Positions 35,205-47,030 of a DNA stretch of 64,000 bases are shown here, piece after piece. The DNA is from Mermis nigrescens (taxonomy: Eukaryota; Nematoda; Enoplea; Mermithida; Mermithidae). The stretch is taken from assembly GCA_036768485.1 (NCBI GenBank), contig JAVLUZ010000629.1:62001-126000 (forward strand), read 5' to 3'. A program made the translations under genes and the position numbers. The notes under the pieces are model-generated. The model was not told where the DNA came from, did no database searches, and saw nothing but the letters and a program-made list of their open reading frames with translations. Every line of letters begins with the position of its first letter. Within the stretch, counting starts at the first letter, position 1.

Positions 35205-36260
35205 CTTACTGTAGGTGTAAAGTCATAAAATGAGCGATGTCTCATTTTCGATCGCTGTTGGTGTAAAGTAGAAAATTTAGGGATCTCTCATTTTTCTTAC
35301 TTTAGGTGTAAACTAATGAATTAAATTAATTCTTAGTTTTGCTTACTTGATGGTGTAAACTAAAGATCTGAATTATCTCTCATTTTTGCTTACTGTGGTT
35401 CAGCGGATTTAATTACCTCTTGTTTTTGCTTATTTTAATCGTACACTGGTGATCTTAATGATCCTTCATTTTTCTTTGCTGTTGCTTTAAATTAGTGAAT
35501 TCAATTATCTGTCATTATTGCTTAATTGTCTCGCACTTTCTCTTACTGTTTGTGTAAACTAGGGAATTTAACGATCTCCACTTTTAGCTTACTGTAGGTG
35601 TAAATTAGTGGATTTAATTATCTCATTCTTTGCTTACTGTAGATGTAAAATAGTGGATTTAATGATCTCTTTTGCTTACTGCTAGTGTAAACTAGTGGTT
35701 TTAGTGGACTTTTAAGTAGTTTACGTCGGGTAATAGTGAAAACCGCAATTAATTATGGTTTGTAGTCTTCGGTGTAAAGCTAAACGATCATTCCTGATGA
35801 ACCTGTTTCATTTGCCACTTTACTCAAGGATCTTTTTCACGATTTTTTGCTTACTGTAGTGTGTAAAAATGATCAACTGAGCTTTATGCCGTAATAGAGG
35901 AAAAAAGCAATTGTAAACTGGTTATTATTAAGTGTAAACTGCTTGTTATTAAGGGATCTGAAACAAGTTTATATCGAGGGCTTTAGTAATCTGCGATTAT
36001 TCTTCCTCGTGTAAAGTCTTTCGTAGAAATTTCAACGATTGATTTGAGTCTGATTATTTTTTACTTTTTCATCGCCTCTTCTGATTTTTGATTACTGTAA
36101 AGTGTAAAGTACTCATAAAAAGAATTTGAGCCAAATTAAAACGAAAACTACAACAAATTGTCTTTACTCTTCGTTGCTTAAATTCAAGGATTTAATTTGA
36201 GCCTGGTCATTTAGTACCACTTTAGATATCTGTTTCGCATTTTCGTCCGTTTTGAGGTGT
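35205..36260 (+). repeat. GTGTAAA array after PREB exon 3
   Basis: About ten degenerate units of 45-60 bp with the order TTTGCTTACTGTAGGTGTAA, ACTAGTGGATTTAATTATCT (clearest at 35205-35710), then scattered copies to 36260. Confidence 0.65.
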
Positions 36261-36383
36261 AAACTGAACGGGTCAGATCAGAATTGAGATGAGTGTCGTA
36301 CATCTGTGATGAGATTTATGCATATTCCATTGGCCTAATGGAAATTTCAAATTTTTGGCGGACATGGTCGGCCACATTGTGAC

Positions 36384-36875
36384 CACACATGGGCGTGGGG
36401 GTTGTACCCCCCAGAAGTTGAAACTCCCCCTTCAGATTACTGTAGACCCCCAGAATTTTACGTGCGTGGTGAGTTGTAACCACACATGGGCGTGGAGGGG
36501 GGGGGGTTCTGGGGGGTCTGAACCCCCCAGAAACCAAAATACCCCCCAGAAATCAAAAACCCCCAGAATTCAATTTTTGAAAATTTTTTCCGTTTTTTTC
36601 GCAATTTTTTGATGCCAATGGATAGTGCTTGATGAGAAACGTTGAAAAATGGTGTTTTTATCGCCATACCACCATTTTTAAGGCTATTTTTTGACCTTCA
36701 AAAAATCTTGGACCCCCAGAATTTTCTTGCTGCCCACGTATGGTTGTAACCTTCCCCCCCCCCCGATGTTGAAAATCCCCTCAGATTACTCTAGACCCCA
36801 GAATTCTATTTTTAGTACCTAACGTTTTTGGCAACTTTACCCAATTTTGACCTCCTCCCTAATTTTCTTACTGCC
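36384..36875 (+). mobile_element. Family A short subtype split by a full family A MITE
   Basis: Outer copy begins CACACATGGGCG and ends CTGCCCAAGTACG. The inner copy 36481-36742 has ends CACACATGGGCG and CTGCCCACGTATG and the perfect duplication GTTGTAAC (36473-36480, 36743-36750). 36876-37194 shows nothing. Confidence 0.88.
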
Positions 36876-37194
36876 CAAGTACGCTTGTGCCTTGTTCCCC
36901 TTTTTGTCCCCTCGCTCATTGTTGGCAAATTACTCTCCTTTTATGATTTTAATTATCCTCAATGAGCATTATTGCGTGAATGTCACCGTTTTGAAAGAGC
37001 AAATATGACGCAACAAAAGTTTAAGGTCTGATGGACCTACTTTTTGAATATTGCCTTTTCGATTTACATTTTTTATACATACCGCTTTTTTAATATTTTA
37101 CCAGGGAAAAATTTATTTGATAATGGTGTCAATTAGTGCCTCTGAAGCTTTTTTTAATAAGATAACAATCCACTGAAACACGGCTTTTTTCTGT

Positions 37195-37800
37195 ATTCGG
37201 CAGAGATTTTTCCCGATGTACAAAGACTTTTTGGGGGCGGTTTACTTATATACATACATGCGCACAGGGGCGGATTTAGGCTGCGGGGGCGGCTGCCCCT
37301 CTATTGGTCCGAAATAGTGCGCAAAATTAAGGATTTTTGAGCGATTTTTTAGCGATTTTCGGCTTAAAATGGCTAATTTTTCTGCCCAATTCAGGGTTCC
37401 GCCCCCCCACCCTTTAGGGGTACCGCCCCCCTTAGGAAAATCCTGGATCCGCCACTGCATGTACAAAGATTTTCGGGAAGACAGAACTGCGAAAAAGGTC
37501 TAAAATTCGCGAAAATTTTCGGCGCTTCGCGCCGAAATGAGCAATTCTGTGTTCTTTACATCTTTTTAACGGCAGAAATTGCATTCCAAACGGAAAATGT
37601 CAAACGTTTCGGCGCTTCGCGCCGTTTTAAGACCATTCTTAGTGATTTTCGCCCTGAGAAACCTAGAAATCAGCTGAAATACACTGCCAGGCTCCGTTTT
37701 TACCTCATTAAAATCGCTACTGTGCCATATTATAGTAAACCGAAAATTTGCGTGTATAAAATGTACAAAGATTTTTCGGGACCTTGTGCAAAGAAACACC
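37195..37800 (+). repeat. Family D repeat interrupted by a family C MITE
   Basis: D sequence on both sides; perfect hairpins at 37521-37533 and 37611-37623. The C element is 37265-37457 with ends CAGGGGCGGATTTAGG and CCTGGATCCGCCACTG and octamers CATGCGCA / CATGTACA (6 of 8). 37801-38306 shows nothing. Confidence 0.75.
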
Positions 37801-38306
37801 GACTGAAGCAATTCTAAAACTTTTTCACCGTTCGCAAATTGGGCATTGTCAACTTTATTGCTCTTTTTAATTCAGTTTTTCGATCGTTTCCATCATTTCG
37901 CATTTTAATTGCCTTGGTATTCTACAAAACAAACTCGGGTTTACAAAGATTCAGCGCGTTGAACCAACTATGACAATTTAAAAGCATAAATTAGAGGTTT
38001 TGTGCGTGAATGGGTAGCTAGAAAATTCTAGGATATGTCTGGTTGGGTGAAATCGCCAAGAATGTTACTAAAAATAGAACTCCGTGGGGTCTACAGTAAT
38101 CTACCGGGGCTACTTGCGTAGCCATAGATTTTTCTATTACAAAACCGCATCATTCTAAGTCAAGCTGAACGAAAGTTATAAGGAATAATTACTGTATCTG
38201 CCCTGTTCTTACTACTTTGTAAATGGAACGGCCTTAGCCCCAAATTTTGAATTTACTGCGAAACGCAACTAGAAGTGACCTTGTCAAATCAATCAACCCT
38301 ACTGAC

Positions 38307-38556
38307 CATAGGTGGGCAGCGCCGAAATTCTGGGGGGGGTGAAAAATTTTCAAAGGTCAAAAAATGGTCTTAAAAGTGGTCGTATGGCGAATAAAAACCA
38401 TTTTTCGACGTTTCTCATCACGCACTATCCAATGGCATCAAAAAATCGCTAAAAAAAGCAGAAAAAAATTTCAAAATTTGAATTCTGGGGAGGGTATTTT
38501 GATTTCTGGGGGGTATTTCAAGTTCAGGGGGTGCATACCCCCCACGCCCATGTGTG
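38307..38556 (-). mobile_element. Family A MITE (reverse)
   Basis: Ends CATAGGTGGGCAGC and CGCCCATGTGTG; octamers CTACTGAC / CTACTGGC (7 of 8). Confidence 0.87.
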
Positions 38557-38838
38557 CTACTGGCCTCCGGGGTACATTTATTTTTTACCCTGGAATATTC
38601 AAATGAGAAAATTGGAAACTTGTTTTTTGGAGCGTTTTTAAATTTTTATAAGGATCGCTCGAGAATATGGCAATTACGCGACTCGGTTAAAAAACATATT
38701 TTTAATTTTCAATTTTAAATGTTTTTGAAACTAAAATTTCAAAATTTCGGGGAATGCCGATTTGATTACTCGATCAGTAAAGCATATTTATGATATCTAC
38801 TATCATCAGGAGCGTTAAAGGATCAAGTTGAGTCGGAA

Positions 38839-39259
38839 CATAGTATCCCAAGGTCGAAAGTTCAGGGGGGCTGAAATACCAAAATTTAGCACTAGCCTTT
38901 TTTGCAGGTCAAATGTTAAAAATGGCAAAAACATACTATATGGCATGTTTTAATGTGGAAAAATGCATTTTAAACTACTTTTTGTCCCATTCTGACTAGT
39001 TTCGTCACTCTTTTAGTAGAAAATATAAGAATTCATCGAAATTTTGACTTTCCGGATCATTTTTAGTTCATTCTAGGTATTTTATGGGTAAACGAAACAG
39101 AAATGTATTAGTCCGAAAAAATTTTAATATCTTCGCTGCTGTTGTACCCAAAAATCATGCAGAAAATGTTTGATAGCTCAAAATCGTCCGACGGTGATTC
39201 AAGTCTCGGACCCTGAGGTGGGGGTAATACCCTACCTCAGCCCCCCATGGGAATGTGTG
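38839..39259 (+). mobile_element. Family F MITE, first of three serial insertions
   Basis: 421 bp; ends CATAGTATCCC and GGGAATGTGTG with the perfect duplication AGTCGGAA (38831-38838, 39260-39267). Confidence 0.87.
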
Positions 39260-39268
39260 AGTCGGAAC

Positions 39269-39528
39269 CACACTTCGGCGTGGGGGTTGGGGGGTATGCA
39301 CCCCCCCCGAGAAACCATTATACCCCCCAGAAATCAAAATAACCCCCAGAATTCAATTTTTTAATTTTTTTCGTTTTTTCGCAATTTTTTGATGCCAATG
39401 GATAATGCTTGATGAGAAACGTCGAAAATGGTGTTTTTTTCGTTATACCATAATTTTTAAGGCGATTTTTCGACCTCTGAAAAATCTTGCATCCCCCTTC
39501 CCAGAATTTTCTTGCTGCCCACGTATGG
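39269..39528 (+). mobile_element. Family A MITE, second of three serial insertions
   Basis: Ends CACACTTCGGCG and CTGCCCACGTATG; flanked by GTCGGAAC (39261-39268) and GTCGGAGC (39529-39536). Confidence 0.88.
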
Positions 39529-39536
39529 TCGGAGCC

Positions 39537-39784
39537 ATAGGTTGGCCCCATTGAAATTAGAGGGGAAGGGGGTGCAAGATTTTGCAGAGGTCAAAAAATG
39601 GTCTTCAAAATGGTGGTATGGCGATAAAATCACCATTTTTCAACGTTTCTCATTGAGCACTATCCATTGGCATAAAAAATTGCGGAAAAAAACAAAAAAA
39701 TTTCAAAGATTAAATTCTGGGTGGGTCATTCGGTCTTCTGGGGAGGGGTGCATACCCCCAAACCCTCTCTTACGCCCAGGTGTG
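39537..39784 (-). mobile_element. Family A MITE, third of three serial insertions
   Basis: Reverse orientation; ends CATAGGTTGGCCCC and CGCCCAGGTGTG; flanked by GTCGGAGC (39529-39536) and GTCGGAAC (39785-39792). 39793-40031 shows nothing. Confidence 0.88.
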
Positions 39785-40031
39785 GTCGGAACGATTTTTC
39801 CGAAAACTGAAAATTAAAACCCCCAGAATTCGTAGGTTTATTGGGTGAGGGAATATTTTTTACTTTAGAATTTAGACGTCTCCTCTTGAAATTATCTTCT
39901 TCTGTCCTAATTTGATCATTTTTACAGTATTTGACTGATAATGGATATTGCATTAAGACGGATTTTGACGCTATTGAATAATAAAAGGTATAATGTCCCG
40001 AATAGCCCGTACGCTATACATAGCCCTCGAT

Positions 40032-40714
40032 CATAGATGCACGGGGTCAGGGTCGGTAGTGAGTGGGGGGGGGTTAAGATCTATACCTGGGCGTGGGGTT
40101 CGGGGGGGGTGTATGGTATGCTTCCCCCAGAAACCAAAATACCCCCCTAGAATTCAATTTTTAAATTTTTTCGCAACGTTTTGATGCCAATGGATAGTGC
40201 TCGATGAGAACCGTTAAAAAATGGTGTTTTTTGCCATACCACCATTATTATGGTCATTTTTTGACCTTCGAAAAATCTTGCATTCACCCCAAAATTTTGG
40301 TGCCGCTTACCTATGGTCGGCAGTAAGGGGAGGTGCGGTGAAATCATGGAAATGCGAAACGGTAAATTTGAGCTTGACGATTTTTTTGCTGTGTATATAA
40401 AGGACCAAAATGGTCGAAGTAGCCTATAAAACGCTTTCTCGTGGTAAGATCACTTTTTTGGTCGATTTTTGACCGCATTATGTCATTTTAACGCTACAAA
40501 ATGAATAAATTTATCAATTTTTGACGCTTTCCTAGCAAAAATGTATAGAACTACTAATCGCGCGGGAAAAATTTCGACATTTTTACTGCTTTCGACCTCA
40601 AACAGTGATACAAAAGACCTTACGTCAGCTCAAAATCACCGGACAGTACCTGTCTGGCTGACCCTTCAACCCTTCAGCGAGGGGGTAATAGCTCCTCACC
40701 CATTTGCGTGTATG
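40032..40714 (+). mobile_element. Family F MITE carrying a family A copy
   Basis: F ends CATAGATGCACGGGG and CATTTGCGTGTATG. The A copy occupies about 40081-40315 (ATACCTGGGCGTGG to CTTACCTATG). Duplications are not clear for either. Confidence 0.65.
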
Positions 40715-40737
40715 CCTTCACCCAAAGACCCTTCGAC

Positions 40738-40973
40738 CATAGGTAGGCGGCACCAAACTTCTGGGGGGGGTGCAAGATTTTTCAAAGATCGAAAAATGGC
40801 CTTAAAAATGGTGGTATGACGAAAAAACACCATTTCTCGACGTTTCTCATCGAGCACTATCCATTGGCATCAAAAATTGCGAGAAAAAAACAAAAAAAAT
40901 TCAAAAAATTGAATTCTGGGGGCATTTTGGTTTCTCGGGGGTGCATACCCCCAAACCCCCACGCCCAAATGTG
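40738..40973 (-). mobile_element. Family A MITE (reverse)
   Basis: Ends CATAGGTAGGCGGC and CGCCCAAATGTG with the perfect duplication CCTTCGAC (40730-40737, 40974-40981). Confidence 0.9.
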
Positions 40974-41091
40974 CCTTCGACTCCTTGCCGGTTGAGTGCA
41001 ATATACAGCATAGCCGAAGTGCATAGGTGAGCGAGGCAAGGTAGGGTTAGCCACAGAAGGATGAAAGTCAAAAACATCGTATATTATTAAA

Positions 41092-41258
41092 CAGGGGCGG
41101 ATTCAGGAGGTGCGGGGGCAGCCCCCATAGGCCCAAAATAGTGCGCAAAATTAAAGATTTTCGAGCGATTTTCAGCGATTTTTGGGTTAAAACGGCTAAT
41201 TATTCCGCCCAAGTCAGGCTTCCGCCACCCCCTTGAGAAAATCCTGCATCCGCCACTG
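41092..41258 (-). mobile_element. Family C MITE
   Basis: Ends CAGGGGCGGATTCAGG and CCTGCATCCGCCACTG; perfect duplication TTATTAAA (41084-41091, 41259-41266). Confidence 0.92.
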
Positions 41259-41448
41259 TTATTAAACACTGATCACAACTGGAGTCCTCAGAATTTTGTG
41301 CAAGCAAACATCTAAACGATTTGATGCCAAATTTGATGTAGGGAATTGGATAAATCAGTGTAAAATCCGAGGCGTCGCTCTGAAAAAACTTATAAAACCT
41401 GATAACACTGCGCTTCTCAACATTTTCTCATATAAATCCTAGTATAAC

Positions 41449-42000
41449 AGGGGCGGATTTAAGGGGAGCGGGGGGGGGGCGACCATACCTGGGCGTGGGG
41501 CCCAGAAATTAAAATACCCACCAGAAACCTAAAACCCCGGAATTCAATATTTGGATTTTTTCTCGTTTTTTTCGCAATTTTTTGATGTTAATGGATAGTT
41601 CTCGATGAGAAACGCTGAGAAATGGTGTTTTTTCGCCGTACCACCATTTTTTGACCTTTAAAAGAAATCTTGCACCCCCTCCCCTAAAACTTTAGTGCCG
41701 CATGCCTATAGGGGCCACCGCTACCCCTCATTCGTCGGCCCGAGATAGTTGGTGAGATAAAGAATGGATATGTTATTCGCAATGATTTTGTTTGCCGTCA
41801 GTGATCATAATTTCTTGAAATTTTCCTGGCGCATCGCGCCGGATAATACCTATTTATATCATTTATTTACTTTTTGGCAGCCTGAAAGCCATATTTTTGC
41901 TCAAGGAATGGATTATTAAACGATTTCAAAGGCAGAAATAACTATTTCGGCGTAAGAACTATTTTAACGCGCTAAGATTATTTTTTAGTAAATTCACCAG
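41449..42000. repeat. Family C left end with family A insertion, then hairpin repeat
   Basis: CAGGGGCGGATTTAAGGGG starts at 41449. A family A copy at 41484-41710 has octamers GGGGCGAC / GGGGCCAC (7 of 8). From about 41745 a repeat shared with 49800-49930 contains GGCGC-ATC-GCGCC at 41828-41840. Confidence 0.7.
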
Positions 42001-42025
42001 GTCAGATAATTTAGATAGTCGAGTT

Positions 42026-42289
42026 CACGCATAGGCGTGGGGGTTTGGGGTATGCGACCCCCAGAAGTTGAAATACCCCGCCCCCCCAGAAATCAAAATA
42101 CCCCCCCAGAATTCAAATTTTGAATTTTTTTTTGCTTTTTTAGCGATTTTTTGATGCCATTGGATAGTGCTCGATGACAAACGTCGAAAATGGTGTTTTT
42201 TCGCCATACGACCACTTTTAAGACCATTTTTCTGGCCTTTGAAAATTTTTTCACCCCACTTCCCTGAATTTTGGTGCTGCCCATCTATG
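42026..42289 (+). mobile_element. Family A MITE
   Basis: Starts CACGCATAGGCG, ends CTGCCCATCTATG; perfect duplication GTCGAGTT (42018-42025, 42290-42297). A C/T-rich simple stretch (TATC, CTTTTT) follows at about 42395-42560. Confidence 0.88.
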
Positions 42290-42694
42290 GTCGAGTTGGA
42301 TTTTCGACAATAAACTTGAAAATATCCCAGCAGCGTCTTGGGTTGTAAAATTAAAATTGTAAACGTACTAACGTACTATTGATGCACCCCTATATCTATC
42401 TATCTATCTTTTTTTCTCTTTTTTCAATTTTTCTCTTTTCTTTTTCTTTTTTTAGTATTTGCTCTTTTATTTATCTATTTATTTACTTATTTATTTTTTC
42501 TCCTTTTCCTTTTTCTTTTCTTTTTTCTTTGTTCTTTTTTATTTGCTTCTTTCTCGTATTGATGACTTGATATTATTGTAAAAATCGAGATTAGATTAGA
42601 ATTGTAAACTGTTTTAGCCGAGTTTATACCGAGCGCTTTATTCCCGCTAATTTTGGCCCAAAATAACGAAAAACCTTTTAAAGTGGGTTTCGAC

Positions 42695-42866
42695 CATACA
42701 TCAGGTTGAGGGGTTTGGGTTATAAACCCCCTAGAAATCAAAAACCTCGCCGCAGATTACTGTAGACCCCAGAATTCTATTTTTAATAACATTTCTGGTG
42801 ATTTTTTTGGCAATTTTTGGCGATTTAACCCCCTGCCCTTCCAATACTTTTTGCTGCCCATGTATG
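42695..42866 (+). mobile_element. Family A MITE, short subtype (172 bp)
   Basis: Ends CATACATCAGG and CTGCCCATGTATG; octamers GTTTCGAC / ATTTCGAC (7 of 8); has GATTACTGTAGACCCC. 42867-43195 has only weak E/F-like remnants. Confidence 0.78.
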
Positions 42867-43203
42867 ATTTCGACCGTATGTTTTTGCTCAAACGGGAGAC
42901 TTCACAAGTTCCAACCTTAGATATGCACAGCATAACTGGCCTGGGCGGGTCAAAAATGAGATTTTTTGGGTCAAAATACGTTATAACGCAATTTCTGGTC
43001 AATTTAAAGCGGCTTGAAAAAAATTTTCAATTTATTTTCGGCCTTCATTTTTCTCAGAAAATTTCCATTTTTCCATTTGGGGGGTCTAAACCCCCAACCC
43101 CCTACGTGCATGTCTGTTCCATCCATCCAACTACTTCGGAAAGAATGGGGTGATGGCTCATGTCGTGCGCTTCTGAACTATGTGCCACAAGTATAGTGTA
43201 AAG

Positions 43204-43601
43204 TATACGTGCACAAGGTCAGAGTCGCATGGGGGGTTGAAATCCCAAAAAATCCAGTACAGTAAATTTACCGTTCACGATTTTTTTGCTGTTTTAACGA
43301 TCAAAATAGTCAAAATAGCCTATAAAATGTTTTTCGCCGTAATACCGCATTTTAAAAGCTTTTTCAGTCCATTTTAACTGCATTATATCACTTTTAACAC
43401 TGGAAAATGCAAAATTTATCAATTTTGGGTTTTTTTCAGTAAAAGTACTAAAAAGTGCCGGAACAATTTTGACGTTTTTACTGCTTTTGACCTCAGAAAT
43501 GATGGAAAAAACGTTCCATCAGCTGAAATCGCCGGACAGTACCTATCCTGCTGACCCTTCAGGGGGGTAAAACCCTCTCACCCCCTCTATGTGCATGTAT
43601 G
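43204..43601 (+). mobile_element. Family F MITE next to PREB exon 4
   Basis: 398 bp; left end TATACGTGCACAAGG, right end CTATGTGCATGTATG, perfect duplication GTGTAAAG (43196-43203, 43602-43609). Confidence 0.9.
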
Positions 43602-43656
43602 GTGTAAAGCCATCAAGGGTACACCGAGCGTTTACACTCAATCGTTGCACGTTAAG

Positions 43657-43930
43657 ATCGGGAACGCCCGTAGAACGCGCGGCGCTCGAGTTGCGCGGCG
43701 AAGTAGTTTCGGCGTTGGCCGTGCGTTCCGACGGCGATTGTGTCGCCGTCGGAACGCTCGGCGGCAGCGTCGCCGTTTTGGATTCGCGAACGTTGCGAAT
43801 AACGCGTTTCGTGCCGGCGGCGCACGGCATATTTGTTACGTCGTTGGATTTTGTGCCGCCGGGCGCCAGGCGTGACCCTGGCTCGGCATTTTGCCCTTTG
43901 CTGGCCCGGTTTGATCCCTCGGGACCGTTG
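43657..43930 (+). CDS. PREB: PREB/SEC12 exon 4 (codons 352-443, WD blade)
   Basis: Begins after GTTAAG (43651-43656); the first A completes the lysine codon left open by exon 3, giving TSK-SGTPVERA. It encodes a conserved blade: GEVVSALAV, GDCVAVGTLGGSVAVLD, then AAHGIFVTSLDFVPPG. The alanine-histidine-glycine-isoleucine strand is characteristic of PREB. The proposed end, CCGTTG before GTTAGC at 43931, leaves phase 0, as exon 5 requires. The exact donor is less certain than the others because GTTAGC is not a strong site and other GT dinucleotides lie nearby. A complete family F element ends only 55 bp upstream of the acceptor. The exon is strongly G+C rich. Confidence 0.88.
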
Positions 43931-43944
43931 GTTAGCATAAATTA

Positions 43945-44707
43945 AACGTGTAACAGGGGATGGGTAACCCGATGAAGGGGGATACCCCACCCGGAACTGA
44001 TCGTCTTGCCATCCCCTGATGGTCAGAAAATTTTTCACCCCCCCCACATGCACATGGGGAGGTGATGGGATTATTAATTACCCCTCCTCCTTCTTAAGGG
44101 TCAGTCACATACACGGGTAGCAACAAAATTTTGTGGGGGGGGTGTGCAAGATTTTTCAAAAGTCAAAAAAGGGCCTTAAAAATGGTGGTATGGCGAAAAA
44201 ACACAATTTTTCAACGTTTCTCATCGAGAACTATCCATTGGCACAAAAAATTGCGAAAACACAGAAAAAATTTCGAAAATAGAATTCGGGGGTGGGGTAC
44301 CCTGGTTTCTAGGGGGGGGGGTAATTTGGTTTCTCGGGGGACCCCCACGCCCAGGTGTGGTCAGCCAGGCAGGTAATGACCGTCCATTTTGAGGTGACGC
44401 ATATATTGTTTTTTGCATTGTTTTTGAGGACAATAACAGTAATAATTTCGACGCGCTGTTCACTTTAAGAGTACCCAAAATTGATCCAGGTCTCTATTTT
44501 TTAATGTTAAAAACGATATAATGCATTCAGAATGGACTAAAAATGCTTTTAAAATGCGGTATTATCTCGAAAAAGCGTTTTATAGGCTATTTTTACCATT
44601 TTCGTCCTTTTAATAGCAAAAAATCGATAACACTAAATTTACTGATTTGGATTCCCGGGATTTCGCCTCCCCCACTCCCCCACCGACTCTGACCCTGTGC
44701 ATCTATG
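43945..44707. repeat. Family H, reverse family A and reverse family F in PREB intron 4
   Basis: H lines to about 44050. Family A at 44108-44359 (reverse), octamers GTCAGTCA / GTCAGCCA (7 of 8). Reverse F from about 44375 to 44707, ending GACCCTGTGCATCTATG. Confidence 0.75.
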
Positions 44708-44861
44708 TCCCATATTTTGCTCTAAACCTTGCGTTTTTGGTCATTTTTAGCTGTTTCTTTTATTTTTGGCCAAAAATTGGAAGTCATTTACCCCTCTAAA
44801 TGGCCAGCAACTCCCACCTAAATTTTGAGCCTTTACATGTATGCCTCCTAACATCCCAACA

Positions 44862-45357
<496 letters not shown>

Positions 45358-45729
45358 CCCACCCGAAGGCGGTCGTCCCCCATCCCCGAACTGATTCGAA
45401 AAATTTTACCCCTCTCCTCCCGATTTATGGCAAAACCTTGGGTTTTAGTAGGTCATTTTACGTAGGTACATATTATATATTGTTTTAAAAATATATGACA
45501 ATATCCCTTAACTGTAAACTGCCGCAGACTTTTCGTTTTTTTAGGATAATTTCAGGAAATATTTCGTTTTACGCCTTTAGAGCAAATTTTTGATTCAAAA
45601 GTATCCGCTTTTCCCAATATTTCAGGGTACAATCAATTAATACAAACTCTGCTTTGGCGAAAATTTTGACATTTCGTAATGCAATTTCTTATTTACCGCC
45701 CTTTCAAGGAAAATAGGTTTACTGTCCAC

Positions 45730-45982
45730 CATACCTGGGCGTGGGGGTGAGGGGTTTGGGGGTATGCACCCCCCACCCGAGAAACCAAAATACCAATCCC
45801 CCAGAATTCAATTTTTGAAGTTTTCTTTGTTTTTTTCGCAATTTTTTCATGCCAATGGATAGTGCTCAATGAGAAACGTTTAAAAATTGTGCTTTTTTCA
45901 CCATACCATTATTTTTGCCATTTTTTGACCTCTGAAAAATCTTGCACCCCCTCCCCCAGAATTCGGGTGCTGCCCACGTATG
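45730..45982 (+). mobile_element. Family A MITE
   Basis: Ends CATACCTGGGCG and CTGCCCACGTATG with the perfect duplication CTGTCCAC (45722-45729, 45983-45990). 45991-46271 shows no feature. Confidence 0.92.
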
Positions 45983-46271
45983 CTGTCCACTCAAAAATTT
46001 GGACCTTGTGTGATGAAATTCTGATAATCCAGTAGATTAAAAATCAATATTAAATCAAGATCAAAGCGTAAAATGTCCTTTATATTCCAAAGGTAAGTTT
46101 TTATTTTATTAAATTTATATAGAAATCATATTATTGATTTTTTATCTACCGGATTACAAGAATTTCAATCAAATGGTCGCATACTATATCGATTCACTTA
46201 CATATTAAATTGTGCTATAGTTTAGTTTCCTATGGTTACAAAAGTGGTTTCTAGGCAGCTTACTGTAACAC

Positions 46272-47030
46272 TAGTGATGAAATGGGTACCCGGATCCGGA
46301 TCCGGTATTATCCGGATGTTTTCAGGATCCGGATCCGTGAGTTTGCATTTTAGCTACCCGGACCTGGACTTGGATCTGGATCCGAACTTTGATTTTTGCT
46401 ACCCGGATCCGGATCCGGATGTTTGAATATTCGCTATCCGGATCCGGATCCGGAACTTTGAATTATTGCTACCCGGATCCGGATCCAGAAGTTTGAAGTT
46501 TTACTACCCGGATATAAATCCGCAAGCTTGAATTTTCGAAATCCGGATCCGGTAATTTGCATTTTTTCTTCTCGGATCCGGATCTGGATCCAGTAGTTTA
46601 AATTTCACTACTCGGATCCGGAACTTTAAATTTTCGCTACCCGGATCCGGATCCGGAAGTTAGTATTTTTACTACCCGGATCCGGATCCGAATCCAGTAG
46701 TTAAAAGTTCACTACTCGGATCCGGAACTTTGAATTTTCGCTACCCGGATACGGATCCGGAAGTTAGAATTTTTACTACCCGGATCCGGATCCGAATCCA
46801 GTAGTTAAAAGTTCACTACTCGGATCCGGAACTTTGAATTTTCGCTACCCGGATCCGGATCCGGAAGTTAGAATTTTTACTACCCGGATCCGGATCCGAA
46901 TCCAGTAGTTAAAAGTTCACTACTCGGATCCGGAACTTTGAATTTTCGCTACCCGGATACGGATCCGGAAGTTAGAATTTTTACTATCCGGATCCGGATA
47001 CATTGAAATTGAGGATCCGTCTCATCACTA
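46272..47030. mobile_element. hAT-like element made mostly of GGATCC arrays
   Basis: Inverted ends TAGTGATGA and TCATCACTA. Octamers TGTAACAC / TGTCATAT agree at 5 of 8. The body has about 15 units of 40-60 bp, each with CCCGGATCCGGATCCG and an AT-rich spacer such as AACTTTGAATTTTCGCTA; a 128-130 bp higher-order unit repeats from about 46590 to 46990. Confidence 0.8.

Noticed and set aside
46272..47030. Regularly spaced GGATCC units resembling a CRISPR array
   Set aside because: Spacers are repeated rather than unique, the unit is palindromic and short, the setting is eukaryotic and the block has inverted ends of a DNA transposon.
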